Below, piece by piece: positions 8,199 through 16,566 of a DNA stretch of 64,000 nucleotides. The stretch is from Deltaproteobacteria bacterium. Lineage in GTDB: Bacteria; Desulfobacterota; B13-G15; RBG-16-54-18. Every line of letters starts with the position of its first letter. The stretch's first letter is position 1. Made by a program: the position numbers and the translations under genes. Where the stretch lies: contig JAFGNJ010000019.1 in assembly GCA_016927065.1 (NCBI GenBank), forward strand, positions 124,001 through 188,000, read 5' to 3'. A model generated the notes under the pieces. That model was given only the letters and a program-made list of their open reading frames with translations. It was not told where the DNA came from and searched no databases.

Positions 8199-10022
8199 TC
8201 AGGTCAAATCTTCCGTCTTGATCAGTTCTTCAAACCTCAGGTCCATCCCCAGGATCCCCACAATCGCCTCGTCCTTATTGCGGATGGGAGCGGAGACGGT
8301 GATGCAGAGGGCGCCGGTGATCACCGAGGTATAGAAATTGGTCACATACACCTTGCCAGTCTTAAAGGGCTCGATAAACCACTCCCGATTGGAGTAGTCA
8401 ACGTCGGAACCGATTTTCTCGTATTTCGCCCGATCTTCGGGACGGGTGATATTCCTGGTGATCTTGTGTCCCTTGTCGTCGGTGACGTAGAGGAATTGGA
8501 TAAAAGGATTTTCGTGCTCGATCTTCTCCAAGAGGGCCTCCTGACGAGGGGGATCCATGGAGCGTATGTCGGGATCGTCCACCACTTCTTCGATGAGGTG
8601 GGCGGCCATCTCATAGGCACGCTGTTTAATCAGGTCGAAATCGGAGATGAAGAGCTCGGGGAGGTACTTGCGGGCCTTTTTTCCCATCTCATCTGATGAG
8701 ATATCGGTAGTCCTCCCCTGGTCATACTCATTTTTGACCCATTTATATATCTTGGCTACGCCGGGATGCCGCTTGTCCAGGCGCTCCCCCTCTTGCAGGG
8801 CGAAGTAGGCATTGATCCACTGGGCGATTCCCGCGGTCCCCGATTTGTCATTTATGGTTATGGTTAAAGGCCTGTTGAGGATCTTTGTGGTGTTGAAGAT
8901 GTTGTAAATCTGTTCATCCTTGAGGATGCCGTCGGCGTGGATGCCCGCTCTGGTGGTATTGAACTCGGCCCCCACAAAGGGGTAGTTTTTGGGGATATGT
9001 TCGCCGATGACCCGCTCATAGTAATTCCTGATCTCGGTGATAACGGTGGGATCGACTCCGTTCTGATCCCCCGTCAGGCTGATATAGTCGATGATCAACC
9101 CCTCAATAGGGGCATTGCCAGTCCTCTCTCCAAACCCGAGCAGACTGCCGTTGATCCCCGAACAGCCGTAGAGCCAGGCGGTCGTGGAGTTTACGAGGAC
9201 CTTGTGGAAGTCATTGTGGCCGTGCCATTCGAGCTCCTCCGAGGGGATTCCGGCATCTTCGACAAGGGCGTGTATGAGCTTCGGCACGCTCCGCGGCAGG
9301 GCCGTACCGGGATAGGGGACCCCCAATCCCAGGGTATCGCACAGCCTGATCTTGACCGTCATCCCCCCTTCCTGAGCCAGACGCATGAGCTCCTGGGCCA
9401 AGGGGACCACAAAGCCGTAGATATCCGCCCTGGTGATGTCCTCGAAGTGACAGCGCGGCTTTACCCCCTCCGCCAGGGCCGCCTCCACGACCCTGAGGTA
9501 GTCGATCATGGCGGTTCTGCGGTTTTTCCCTAGTTTCAAAAAGATATGATAGTCCGATACCGAGGTCAGGATCCCCGTCTCTTTGAGGCCCATCTCCCGG
9601 ACCAGCTTAAAATCATCTTTATTCGCTCTGATCCATCCCGTAACCTCGGGGTACCGATATCCTTTTGCAAAACAGTGCTGCACGGCCTCTTTATCTCTAT
9701 CACTATAGAGAAAGAATTCAGTCTGGCGGATGACACCATTGGGTCCTCCGAGGCGATGGAGCATATCGTAAAGGTCGACTATCTGTTGGACGGTATAGGG
9801 CGGCCGAGCCTGTTGTCCGTCGCGAAAGGTGGTGTCGGTGATAAAAATCTCTTCGGGGGGATCGATCAGCTCGACACGGTGGTCGAATTCAACGCGACAT
9901 ACTTCTTCGTAGGGGAAGACATCACGAAACAAATTGGGCTCACCCACATCCTGCAGCTGAAATCTCTCCCGCTTCTTGAAACGATTGTCGAGAAAGCTCT
10001 TGCTCTTTTTCATAGTAACCAT
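8199..10022 (-). CDS. Re-citrate-synthase-like (HMGL/isopropylmalate synthase family) with C-terminal Cache-like domain
   Basis: A 607-residue protein. Residues from about 55 to 400 form a DRE-TIM metallolyase (HMGL-like) barrel: FITDTTFRDGQQARPPYTV, the metal-binding LEWHGHNDFHK and FVGAEFNTTRAGIHADG. The DTTFRDGQQARPPYTVQQIVDLYD and IRQTEFFLYSDRD segments are what I recall for Re-specific citrate synthases of Clostridium kluyveri and syntrophs, rather than for isopropylmalate or homocitrate synthase. Residues from about 480 carry a Cache/PDC-like region (NREWFIEPFKTGKVYVTNFYTS, then APIRNKDEAIVGILGMDL). AAGGAG precedes the ATG at 10022 by eight bases. First gene of the icd-fumarase operon, which supports acetyl-CoA plus oxaloacetate to citrate. 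Such genes are often misannotated. Alternative: another acyl transferase of the family. Confidence 0.65.
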   Translation of the reverse strand: MVTMKKSKSFLDNRFKKRERFQLQDVGEPNLFRDVFPYEEVCRVEFDHRVELIDPPEEIFITDTTFRDGQQARPPYTVQQIVDLYDMLHRLGGPNGVIRQTEFFLYSDRDKEAVQHCFAKGYRYPEVTGWIRANKDDFKLVREMGLKETGILTSVSDYHIFLKLGKNRRTAMIDYLRVVEAALAEGVKPRCHFEDITRADIYGFVVPLAQELMRLAQEGGMTVKIRLCDTLGLGVPYPGTALPRSVPKLIHALVEDAGIPSEELEWHGHNDFHKVLVNSTTAWLYGCSGINGSLLGFGERTGNAPIEGLIIDYISLTGDQNGVDPTVITEIRNYYERVIGEHIPKNYPFVGAEFNTTRAGIHADGILKDEQIYNIFNTTKILNRPLTITINDKSGTAGIAQWINAYFALQEGERLDKRHPGVAKIYKWVKNEYDQGRTTDISSDEMGKKARKYLPELFISDFDLIKQRAYEMAAHLIEEVVDDPDIRSMDPPRQEALLEKIEHENPFIQFLYVTDDKGHKITRNITRPEDRAKYEKIGSDVDYSNREWFIEPFKTGKVYVTNFYTSVITGALCITVSAPIRNKDEAIVGILGMDLRFEELIKTEDLT

Positions 10023-10132
10023 CGCTTTACTCCTTTATTAAATGATATTCCTTACCTCCGATGGTGTCAATATTTTCACTTCCTGGATCCCACATATCCT
10101 TTCCTCTGTGCCCCCTGTATTAAGATTGAACT

Positions 10133-10398
10133 AATATTTCCAGGAGTTTCCTGAGATTTATGTCTGATGGGGTTTTTCTCCGTTTCTGAGAAAAACCGTT
10201 CTCCCGTAATGGCATCACCGGCAACCCATAAATCCCCCCTTTAGCAAAGGGGGGATGGGGGGATTTGCAACCTATCTTCACCATGATGTTCAAATCGCTA
10301 TCGTGAAACGCAAAAAGGGGGATTCCATATAATTGTATCCTTAACTCGTCAATATTGTTACGCAATAATGATAAACTCAGGAAACTCCTCATAATATT
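10133..10398. repeat. MITE-like element with ~23-bp terminal inverted repeats
   Basis: The ends form an imperfect inverted repeat: left AATATTTCCAGGAGTTTCCTGAG (10133-10155), right CTCAGGAAACTCCTCATAATATT (10376-10398), 20 of 23 positions matching by eye. The roughly 266-bp interval has no credible gene; the 90-codon minus ORF only reads through the repeat. A second, internal inverted repeat of C6/G6 runs lies inside (10230-10266). The size, terminal inverted repeats and lack of coding capacity suggest a non-autonomous mobile element or a large regulatory hairpin. No clear target-site duplication was found. Confidence 0.5.
10230..10266. repeat. C6/G6 palindromic repeat (REP-like hairpin)
   Basis: The sequence AAATCCCCCCTTTAGCAAAG followed by GGGGGATGGGGGGATTT can fold as AAATCCCCCC against GGGGGGATTT or CCCCCCTTT against AAAGGGGGG. 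Similar short C-run/G-run palindromes are familiar dispersed intergenic repeats in deltaproteobacterial genomes. It sits inside the larger inverted-repeat element and would form alternative hairpins. Confidence 0.55.
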
Positions 10399-10466
10399 TC
10401 TTCTTGCTAAAAATAATATGGTATGCTAGGTTTATGTGATTTTTTTCTCAAAAGGAGGCTGAAAAA

Positions 10467-10607
10467 ATGATACCGTGGGGACAAGCCGTAAAGGTATTCG
10501 TATTTGGGTTCTCAGGGGTTTTCACTACCCTCATCATCCTCGTCATTACCATTCTCGTCTTGGGCAAACTTATTAACCTGTTCAAAAAACCAAAAGCATC
10601 TGTATAG
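10467..10607 (+). CDS. 46-residue OadG-like gamma subunit of a sodium-pumping decarboxylase
   Basis: Too short for the ORF track. AAAGGAGG (10451-10458) stands eight bases before the ATG. The 46-residue product begins [14 protein letters not shown], has one hydrophobic helix ([16 protein letters not shown]) and a basic tail ([11 protein letters not shown]). One N-terminal transmembrane helix followed by a short charged tail, directly upstream of a beta subunit gene, is the pattern of OadG/gamma or delta subunits of biotin-dependent decarboxylases. It lacks the longer hydrophilic tail of Klebsiella OadG. It starts the unit with oadB, whose ATG follows 11 bases after its stop. Family assignment rests on size, topology and position. 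Confidence 0.7.
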   Translation: MIPWGQAVKVFVFGFSGVFTTLIILVITILVLGKLINLFKKPKASV

Positions 10608-10618
10608 AGGAGAGCATC

Positions 10619-11758
10619 ATGACCGAGTTTCTAAGCACCATGTTACTGAAGACGGGCTTTATGAGCCTAGAGGTGAAGCATCTCGTTATGTGGCTCATAG
10701 GTTTTTTATTCATCTATCTGGCCATTAAAAAGGAATATGAGCCCCTGCTCCTCCTGCCTATAGGGTTTGCGATTCTAGCCGTCAACCTACCCCTTACCGG
10801 CCTCATGGAGGAAGGCGGCTTATTTCAGATCTTCTATCACTTTGGTCTGGAGTGGGAGGTGATCCCCCCCCTTATCTTTCTCGGCATAGGCGCGATGACC
10901 GATTTCGGCCCTCTCATCGCCAATCCCAAGACCTTGCTTTTAGGAGCAGCCGCTCAGTTCGGGGTGTACGTTGCGTTCTTCGGGGCACTCTTGATCGGAT
11001 ACATATTTCCTAAGATCGGCTTCGGGATTCCTGAGGCCTGCTCCATCGGGATCATCGGCGGGGCAGACGGTCCAACAACCATCTTCACCACCGTAAAGCT
11101 TGCACCTCATCTTTTGGGTGCGACCGCCGTTGCGGCCTACTCCTACATGTCCATGGTCCCTATCATTCAGCCTCCGATTATGAAGCTACTCACCTCCGAA
11201 AAAGAGCGTAAAATCAAGATGCGACAGCTGAGGTCGGTGTCTCATCTCGAGAAAATTCTCTTCCCCCTAGCCGCCACCTTGATCATCTGCCTTATCGTTC
11301 CACCTGCTGCCCCGCTGATGGCCATGTTTATGATCGGTAACCTCTTTAGAGAATCAGGGGTCGTAAAAAGGTTGACCGGCGCTGCCCAGAACGAACTGAT
11401 GAATATCGTCACCATCTTCTTGGGGGTGTCGGTAGGGGCCACTATGTCGGCGGACAGCTTTCTCAGGCCCCAGGCCTTGCTGATATTTGCCCTGGGTTTG
11501 GTGGCCTTTGTCTTCAGCACTGCGGGTGGATTGATGTTGGCAAAACTGATGAATCTCTTTCTCAAGGAGAAGATCAATCCCCTCATCGGATCGGCAGGGG
11601 TCTCCGCAGTCCCCATGGCATCCAGAGTGACGCAAAAGCTTGGCGCCGAAGCAGACCCCCAAAACTTCCTCCTCATGCATGCCATGGGTCCTAATATAGC
11701 CGGGGTCATTGGTACCGTGGTGGCCGCAGGCTTCTTTATCTCCATGGCAGGAGGTTAA
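10619..11758 (+). CDS. oadB: sodium ion-translocating decarboxylase, beta subunit
   Basis: A 379-residue integral membrane protein with about ten hydrophobic segments. It matches the OadB/GcdB/MmdB family: [17 protein letters not shown], the conserved [14 protein letters not shown] loop (about residue 148), [15 protein letters not shown] and the C-terminal [15 protein letters not shown]...[17 protein letters not shown]. The family couples decarboxylation of carboxybiotin to Na+ export. The substrate (oxaloacetate, methylmalonyl-CoA or glutaconyl-CoA) is set by the alpha subunit, which is not in this window. A 69-residue biotin carrier at 56.7 kb could be a partner. GAGGAG precedes the ATG. 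Confidence 0.93.
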   Translation: MTEFLSTMLLKTGFMSLEVKHLVMWLIGFLFIYLAIKKEYEPLLLLPIGFAILAVNLPLTGLMEEGGLFQIFYHFGLEWEVIPPLIFLGIGAMTDFGPLIANPKTLLLGAAAQFGVYVAFFGALLIGYIFPKIGFGIPEACSIGIIGGADGPTTIFTTVKLAPHLLGATAVAAYSYMSMVPIIQPPIMKLLTSEKERKIKMRQLRSVSHLEKILFPLAATLIICLIVPPAAPLMAMFMIGNLFRESGVVKRLTGAAQNELMNIVTIFLGVSVGATMSADSFLRPQALLIFALGLVAFVFSTAGGLMLAKLMNLFLKEKINPLIGSAGVSAVPMASRVTQKLGAEADPQNFLLMHAMGPNIAGVIGTVVAAGFFISMAGG

Positions 11759-11914
11759 TGCCGAGGAAATAAGCTAACCTGATCTCACTAAGCTGGATTC
11801 TAGATCTGCAAAAAGAGGGGGCTTCAGGGAATCGCCGATAAAAATTCTGTTAGATTAGCAGAGGTTTCACGACTGGGAAACCAGAACTGAAATGTCAGTT
11901 TGTAATAGTATAAC

Positions 11915-11944
11915 TTGACAAAATGATCAAAAAAATTATATAAA
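11915..11944 (+). promoter_or_regulatory. sigma70-type promoter candidate
   Basis: TTGACA (11915-11920), an 18-base spacer and TATAAA (11939-11944). It lies about 200 bases upstream of the XRE-cupin gene and points toward it; the AT-rich surroundings fit a promoter. Confidence 0.5.
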
Positions 11945-12044
11945 AGATTAATTTGATGTATCAAAATGTTATGAATTCTGCTTTTTCAAAACTAACGTAA
12001 CAACTGAAAAAATCAATTTTATCTAACCTTCACCCAAATTCTTC

Positions 12045-12073
12045 TTGACAAACAAGGTAATTTTGGCTAAATT
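12045..12073 (+). promoter_or_regulatory. sigma70-type promoter of XRE-cupin gene
   Basis: TTGACA (12045-12050), a 17-base spacer and TAAATT (12068-12073). Transcription would begin near 12080, giving a leader of about 65 bases before the GAGGAGG site and ATG of the regulator. This is the nearer and more likely of the two promoters. Confidence 0.55.
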
Positions 12074-12144
12074 TATTGTCACGTTTCTTCAAAGATTTAT
12101 GCTCAAGGGAAGAAGCCGCAATCATCAAGAGGAGGTTATGTTGT

Positions 12145-12705
12145 ATGGCAGAAACACAGGCGCTAGATATTGGGAGTAAACTTAAGGCCATTAGAGGAGA
12201 AAAAAGAATTTCTCTGCGTACCTTGGCAAAGCTGAGCGGTCTTTCTGTGAATACATTGAGCCTCATTGAGCGTAACATTACCTCGCCGACGGTAAACACT
12301 CTCTATAGCATCAGTAGAGCCCTGGCGGTAAAAATCAATTACTTTTTCGATGAAGAGAGGATAGAAGAGGCGATTTTCACCAAAAAGGAACTCCGCAAGC
12401 AGGTGGAAGCCAAGGATAAGGGGATGAAATTTGAGAGCCTTGGTACCGGCCTCATTCAACAAGGTCTGGAGGCCTATCTGCTAACCGCCACCAAAGGAAC
12501 CAAAAGCGGAAGCAAAGGGATAAGTCATCTCGGAGACGAGCTGATTTTTTGTCTGCAGGGAAAATTGCAATTCGAGGTAAAGAAAGAGAAATACGTCCTT
12601 GAAGAAGGAGATAGTCTTCTCTTTAAAGGAAGTCTTCCCCAACAGTGGGAGAATGTCGGTAATGGAGATTCCACCATCCTGCTAGTAAGGGGGATGGAAA
12701 AGTAA
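12145..12705 (+). CDS. XRE family transcriptional regulator with cupin domain
   Basis: The start is set at ATG 12145, not 12076: AGAGGAGG precedes it and the HTH begins directly after. The 186-residue product has an N-terminal lambda-repressor-like HTH (IGSKLKAIRGEKRISLRTLAKLSGLSVNTLSLIERN, about residues 8-62) and a C-terminal cupin (from about 100, ending GDSLLFKGSLPQQWENVGNGDSTILLV). HTH-cupin proteins of this layout often control catabolic or polyamine genes in response to a small ligand. Placed between the oadB unit and maf on the same strand, it may regulate its neighbours; the target is unknown. Confidence 0.88.
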   Translation: MAETQALDIGSKLKAIRGEKRISLRTLAKLSGLSVNTLSLIERNITSPTVNTLYSISRALAVKINYFFDEERIEEAIFTKKELRKQVEAKDKGMKFESLGTGLIQQGLEAYLLTATKGTKSGSKGISHLGDELIFCLQGKLQFEVKKEKYVLEEGDSLLFKGSLPQQWENVGNGDSTILLVRGMEK

Positions 12706-12740
12706 ATAGAACGTCTTCCCTGCGTACTTCCTCAAAAATC

Positions 12741-13322
12741 GTGTCAAAAAAGTTGATCCTGGCCTCTTCATCTCCACGAAGAAGGGACCTCCTTTGCACA
12801 CTTGGGCTCACGTTTACGATCATCCCGGCTGCGGTGAAGGAAGTACCAACGCTTCATGAAGCCCCGAGAGATTTTGCCCTGCGGGTGGCAGAAAAAAAGG
12901 CCCTAGCTATTGGGAATCAATATCCTGACGCCTGGGTTATCGGGGCAGATACGGTAGTCGCCGTCGAAGATGAGATTTTAGGGAAACCTCGTGACAGGGA
13001 AGACGCAAAAAGGATGTTGCAGCGCCTGTCCAATAAAGAGCACGTAGTAATCACCGGCTACGTTCTCATGACCGTAGCTGAAGAAAAAACAATACGAGGG
13101 GTTGAGGAAACACGGGTCAAAATAGCTGCTCTTGAGGAGGAAGAGATAGCGTGGTATATCAATACCGGTGAGCCTTTTGATAAGGCAGGAGGATATGCCA
13201 TACAAGGGCAAGGGGCCTTTATGGTAGAATGGATTGATGGATCCTATACCAATGTCGTGGGGCTCCCGCTCTGCCAAATAACCAAACACCTCAAAGAGGC
13301 GAGGATTGCTGATATCTTTTAA
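12741..13322 (+). CDS. maf: Maf family nucleotide pyrophosphatase
   Basis: A 193-residue Maf protein starting at GTG 12741. The family signature LASSSPRRRDLLCTLG is at the N-terminus, followed by WVIGADTVVAVEDEILGKP and the C-terminal EPFDKAGGYAIQGQGAFMVEWIDGSYTNVVGLPL. Maf proteins hydrolyse dTTP/UTP or modified NTPs to monophosphates (house-cleaning) and are linked to septum control. It heads a run of housekeeping genes (maf, yggS-like, argH, lipoprotein) with small gaps. Length is normal. Confidence 0.93.
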   Translation: MSKKLILASSSPRRRDLLCTLGLTFTIIPAAVKEVPTLHEAPRDFALRVAEKKALAIGNQYPDAWVIGADTVVAVEDEILGKPRDREDAKRMLQRLSNKEHVVITGYVLMTVAEEKTIRGVEETRVKIAALEEEEIAWYINTGEPFDKAGGYAIQGQGAFMVEWIDGSYTNVVGLPLCQITKHLKEARIADIF

Positions 13323-13352
13323 CTAACTATAATAAAGATAGATTTTACCGTT

Positions 13353-14039
13353 ATGAGCACTATAGAAGAAAACCTCTTGAGAGTGAAAGAAAAAATAGAG
13401 GCGGCGGCAAAAAAAGCGAGAAGGGATCCTTCGAGGATCAAACTCATCGCGGTCACCAAGACGATGGCCGTAGAAAAAATACAAAAGGCCATCCAAGCTG
13501 GGGCTACAATCTTTGGTGAGAACTATATCCAAGAGGCGAGCCAAAAAATAGAGGAGATAGGTCATGCCGGAATTCAATGGCACTTCATCGGACATCTCCA
13601 AACCAATAAGGCCAAATACGCGGTGAAGCTTTTTGACGTAATCCATTCGGTGGACAGTATAAAAGTGGCCGCGGAATTAAATAGCAGGGCCGCTGCAATA
13701 GGGAAGGTCATGAACTGCTTGATCGAAGTGAACCTCTCCCAGGAAGAATCTAAGTTCGGCATAAGCCAAGAAAGGACTCCCGAGCTGGCCAGTGAAATGA
13801 ACGAGCTGAAAAATATCTCTTTACAAGGCCTCATGACCATGCCCCCCTATTTCGACGACCCTGAGTTGGCGAGGCCCTATTTCATCGCCTTGCGCAAGCT
13901 ACAAAAAAAAATAGTACAGGATGGTATCCCCCTGCCGGAACTCTCCATGGGGATGTCAACGGATTTCGAAGTGGCCATCGAAGAGGGGGCCACCATGGTC
14001 AGGGTGGGCAGGGCCATCTTTGGCGAGAGGAGCGAATAG
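13353..14039 (+). CDS. yggS: YggS family PLP homeostasis protein
   Basis: A 228-residue PLP-binding barrel protein. KLIAVTKTMAVEKIQKAIQAG contains the PLP lysine (in VTK, about residue 36); FGENYIQEASQKIE, WHFIGHLQTNKAKY and the C-terminal SMGMSTDFEVAIEEGATMVRVGRAIFG are all typical. The family binds pyridoxal phosphate without a known catalytic activity and keeps B6 and amino-acid pools balanced. Its stop overlaps the GTG start of argH. Motifs appear complete. Confidence 0.94.
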   Translation: MSTIEENLLRVKEKIEAAAKKARRDPSRIKLIAVTKTMAVEKIQKAIQAGATIFGENYIQEASQKIEEIGHAGIQWHFIGHLQTNKAKYAVKLFDVIHSVDSIKVAAELNSRAAAIGKVMNCLIEVNLSQEESKFGISQERTPELASEMNELKNISLQGLMTMPPYFDDPELARPYFIALRKLQKKIVQDGIPLPELSMGMSTDFEVAIEEGATMVRVGRAIFGERSE

Positions 14040-15415
14040 TGTCGAAAAAACCATGGGGTGGCAGGTTTCCTCACGAGACCGACGAGTTGGCAGAGAAGTT
14101 CACTGCGTCCATTGCCTTCGATAAAAGACTGTACCGCTATGATATTGAGGGAAGCATAGCGTACTGTGAGGCGCTGGCAAAGGCGCAGATCATACCCCAT
14201 CATGAAAAAGAAAAGATCATTCAGGCTCTCAAGGAAATTGAGCAGGAAATAGAAGAAGGTAATTTCCCCTTTTCTGCCCAACGGGAAGACATCCACATGC
14301 ACATAGAACAACGGCTTGTGGAGAAGATTGGGGCTATCGGGGGCAAACTCCACACGGGCAGGAGCCGAAACGATCAAATTGCCCTCGACATGCGCCTCTA
14401 CGTAAAAGATGAATTGGCCGATATACTCAATCGTGTCACGGTGCTTCAAACCAGTTTAGTGGTAATGGCGGATAAACATATCGAAGTAATCATGCCCGGG
14501 TACACCCACCTGCGTAAGGCCCAACCCATCCTCCTTGCCCATCACATGATGGCCTATTATGAAATGTTCAAACGCGATAGGGAGCGGTTGGCTGACGCCC
14601 TGAAGCGAATAGATTGCCTCCCGCTCGGCAGTGGCGCCCTGGCCGGTACCCCCTACCCTATCGATCGCGAATATTTGGCCGAACGATTGGGTTTTACAGC
14701 GATCAGCCAGAACAGCATCGACGCCGTAAGCGACAGGGATTTCGTGGTGGAATTCCTCGCCCACTGCGCCCTCCTTATGATGCACCTCAGCCGGCTGTGT
14801 GAAGAACTCATCATCTGGTCCTCACCGGAGTTCGGGTTCCTAAGCCTGCCTCAGGACTTCTGCACCGGCAGCAGCATCATGCCCCAAAAGGCAAACCCCG
14901 ACGTACTGGAACTCATCCGGGCAAAGACGGGACGGGTCTATGGCTCCCTGGTTACGATCTTAACCGTTCTCAAGGCCCTCCCCCTGGCGTATAATAAAGA
15001 TTTACAAGAGGACAAGGAGCCCCTTTTCGATACCGTCGACACGGTGACAAACGCTCTCGAGATCATGGCTCTCTTCCTCACGAAGACAGAAGTGAACGAG
15101 GAGAAGATGGGTACCGCCGCCTCAGAGGAATATACCAACGCCACCGATCTGGCCGATTATCTCACCAAGAAGGGTATTCCCTTTCGAGAGGCCCATCAGA
15201 TCACGGGTAAAGCGGTGCAGTATGCAGAAAAAAAGGGCGAGGGCCTGGGCGATCTATCTCTCGACGAGCTCCGATCCTTTTCACCATCCTTTGCTGAGGA
15301 TGTCTTTGACTATATCCGAATAGAGGCATCGGTGAATCATCGTCAAAGCCTTGGCGGAACGGCCCGCAGCAGGGTGATTGAACAAATAAAAAAGGCCAAA
15401 AAGGAGTTATCATGA
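14039..15415 (+). CDS. argH: argininosuccinate lyase
   Basis: A 458-residue fumarase/aspartase superfamily enzyme cleaving argininosuccinate to arginine and fumarate, the last step of arginine synthesis. It begins KPWGGRFPHETDELAEKFTAS; it has IHMHIEQRLVEKIG, HTGRSRNDQIALDMRLY and the superfamily signature GSSIMPQKANPDVLELIR with the catalytic serine loop. GTG start overlapping the yggS stop (TAGTG) indicates coupling; the downstream lipoprotein start overlaps its stop (ATGA). In many relatives argH and this lipoprotein precede lysA-dap genes, which are absent here. Confidence 0.96.
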   Translation: MSKKPWGGRFPHETDELAEKFTASIAFDKRLYRYDIEGSIAYCEALAKAQIIPHHEKEKIIQALKEIEQEIEEGNFPFSAQREDIHMHIEQRLVEKIGAIGGKLHTGRSRNDQIALDMRLYVKDELADILNRVTVLQTSLVVMADKHIEVIMPGYTHLRKAQPILLAHHMMAYYEMFKRDRERLADALKRIDCLPLGSGALAGTPYPIDREYLAERLGFTAISQNSIDAVSDRDFVVEFLAHCALLMMHLSRLCEELIIWSSPEFGFLSLPQDFCTGSSIMPQKANPDVLELIRAKTGRVYGSLVTILTVLKALPLAYNKDLQEDKEPLFDTVDTVTNALEIMALFLTKTEVNEEKMGTAASEEYTNATDLADYLTKKGIPFREAHQITGKAVQYAEKKGEGLGDLSLDELRSFSPSFAEDVFDYIRIEASVNHRQSLGGTARSRVIEQIKKAKKELS

Positions 15416-15870
15416 CTATGAAAAAGACGCTTCCCATCTTGATCGTGCTTGCTATATTCGCAGGGGCGTGCGGTGTCAAGGCCCCCCCAGTTCCCCCTGA
15501 TGTGCTGGTACCAACGGCCATTAAGGACCTGCAAGGTACTGTCAAAGAGGAATCATTTTACCTGACGTGGAGCGTCCCACAAAAAAATGTGGATGGTTCT
15601 AAACCGGCCGATCTGGTGCGCTTTCTGGTGCTAAGACGAGATGAAACAAGAGGCTGTCCTGAGTGCCCCGGGGAGTTTACGGTGAAGGCTGAACTAGATC
15701 TTCGCAAACCACAAGGGTACCTCCTTGAAGATGATACCGTTACCTGGAAGGACATCGGCCTCTCGGAGGGGGTCATCTATATGTATAAGATCATCGGCGT
15801 CAACCATTGGGGGTATAAAGGACCACCTTCAAACGAGGTGATGATCACATGGGGGGAGACCAAAGAATAA
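15412..15870 (+). CDS. putative lipoprotein with fibronectin III-like fold
   Basis: A 152-residue secreted lipoprotein: MTMKKTLPILIVLAIFAGACG gives a signal peptide with lipobox AGAC, followed by KAPPVPPDV. The mature part (LQGTVKEESFYLTWSVP...VIYMYKIIGVNHWGYKGPPSNEVMITW) has the strand pattern of a fibronectin type III module. It overlaps argH by four bases. The last few codons and following bases recur 2.6 kb away as a direct repeat (see repeat A). Function unknown; an outer-membrane-associated binding protein is plausible. Confidence 0.8.
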   Translation: MTMKKTLPILIVLAIFAGACGVKAPPVPPDVLVPTAIKDLQGTVKEESFYLTWSVPQKNVDGSKPADLVRFLVLRRDETRGCPECPGEFTVKAELDLRKPQGYLLEDDTVTWKDIGLSEGVIYMYKIIGVNHWGYKGPPSNEVMITWGETKE

Positions 15871-15900
15871 TCGCTTGCAACTTGAATTATGCAGATTAAC
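15832..15900 (+). repeat. direct repeat A, copy 1 (3' end of lipoprotein gene)
   Basis: A 69-base segment covering the last codons of the lipoprotein gene (AACGAGGTGATGATCACATG onward), its stop and about 30 bases beyond. It recurs at 18398-18466 with about 61 of 69 identical bases and no gaps. Copy 1 is the one that is part of an intact gene. Confidence 0.85.
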
Positions 15901-15945
15901 ACCACAGGTGAAACGGCGAGCACTTACCCTAATTGAAACAACAGG

Positions 15946-16392
15946 CTATTCACGCTCGCCTCGATCCGCTTGTTGAACACTATCTTGCCAACTCCATCCG
16001 CATTTCGCGCACGTAGAGTCCCCATTTGCGATCGCGTTGCCGCACTGCAAACAATAGAACTGATCAAAAGGTAATTCCTTAGTCTTTCTTGTGTCCTTAA
16101 CTGACCATTTGGGCAATCCGCAGTGGAGACAACGACCTATAAACGGATTGCCAACAATTAGCGATTTCGCAAGAAACGGTTTTCCGCACCTCGGACAAGG
16201 CCATGTGATAATTCGAATCCCTGCCACTAAAAATGCAAACATCCAAACAAACATCACGATGAAAAACACATTATCAGAATGAAGGAGATTCTCAACCAGC
16301 ACAGAAGCAGGGATAAATGTAGCAAAAATAATTAAAACTATGATACACCGTTTCCGGTATTCACGCCACTGCTGTTCGTATGTTGTCTTCAT
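15946..16392 (-). CDS. small membrane protein with two zinc ribbons
   Basis: A 148-residue protein I do not recognise as a named family. Two N-terminal hydrophobic segments (CIIVLIIFATFIPASVLVE and VFFIVMFVWMFAFLVAGIRI) are followed by two zinc-ribbon-like cysteine sets: CPRCGKPF...CLHCG and YCLQCGNAIANGDSTCAKCG. The topology suggests a membrane-anchored cytoplasmic zinc ribbon protein. It is transcribed against argH and the lipoprotein and is bracketed by repeats A and B, the same two repeats that bracket the 259-residue gene at 18.5 kb. It is more AT-rich than argH and may have been acquired. Confidence 0.65.
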   Translation of the reverse strand: MKTTYEQQWREYRKRCIIVLIIFATFIPASVLVENLLHSDNVFFIVMFVWMFAFLVAGIRIITWPCPRCGKPFLAKSLIVGNPFIGRCLHCGLPKWSVKDTRKTKELPFDQFYCLQCGNAIANGDSTCAKCGWSWQDSVQQADRGERE

Positions 16393-16419
16393 TTCTCATT
16401 CAACCAATAATAAATAATG

Positions 16420-16452
16420 GTTTCTCTGTAGCACCCTTGGCCCGCAAAGTTG
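16420..16452. repeat. repeat B, copy 1
   Basis: A 33-base element GTTTCTCTGTAGCACCCTTG... found just upstream (5') of the 148-residue minus-strand gene. It recurs at 19431-19463, 26 of 33 identical, just upstream of the 259-residue minus-strand gene. Six of the seven differences are G/A or C/T. Confidence 0.6.
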
Positions 16453-16566
16453 TGGTTCTGTATAAAACGCCTGTCTTCCCTTCACAAGTCGTCCATCGGC
16501 CACCGCACGCCCTCCGGCCCCTGATTCAGCACCTGAGTGTAGACCACAAAGGTTTTTCCGCATACA

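Larger units (their letters stand above)
11759..12144. other. intergenic region with two sigma70-like promoters
   Basis: About 386 bases without a credible gene, strongly AT-rich after about 11900. It holds two good sigma70-type promoter candidates annotated separately, both pointing toward the XRE-cupin regulator. A minus-strand ORF at 12030-12299 overlaps the regulator and looks like a shadow. Confidence 0.6.

Noticed and set aside
8937-10154. Plus-strand ORFs of 198 and 202 codons
   Set aside because: They lie opposite the Re-citrate-synthase-like gene with its recognised motifs; shadow frames.
10120-10392. 90-codon minus-strand ORF
   Set aside because: It only reads through the inverted-repeat element and its C6/G6 palindrome (CKSPHPPFAKGG); no ribosome site or family.
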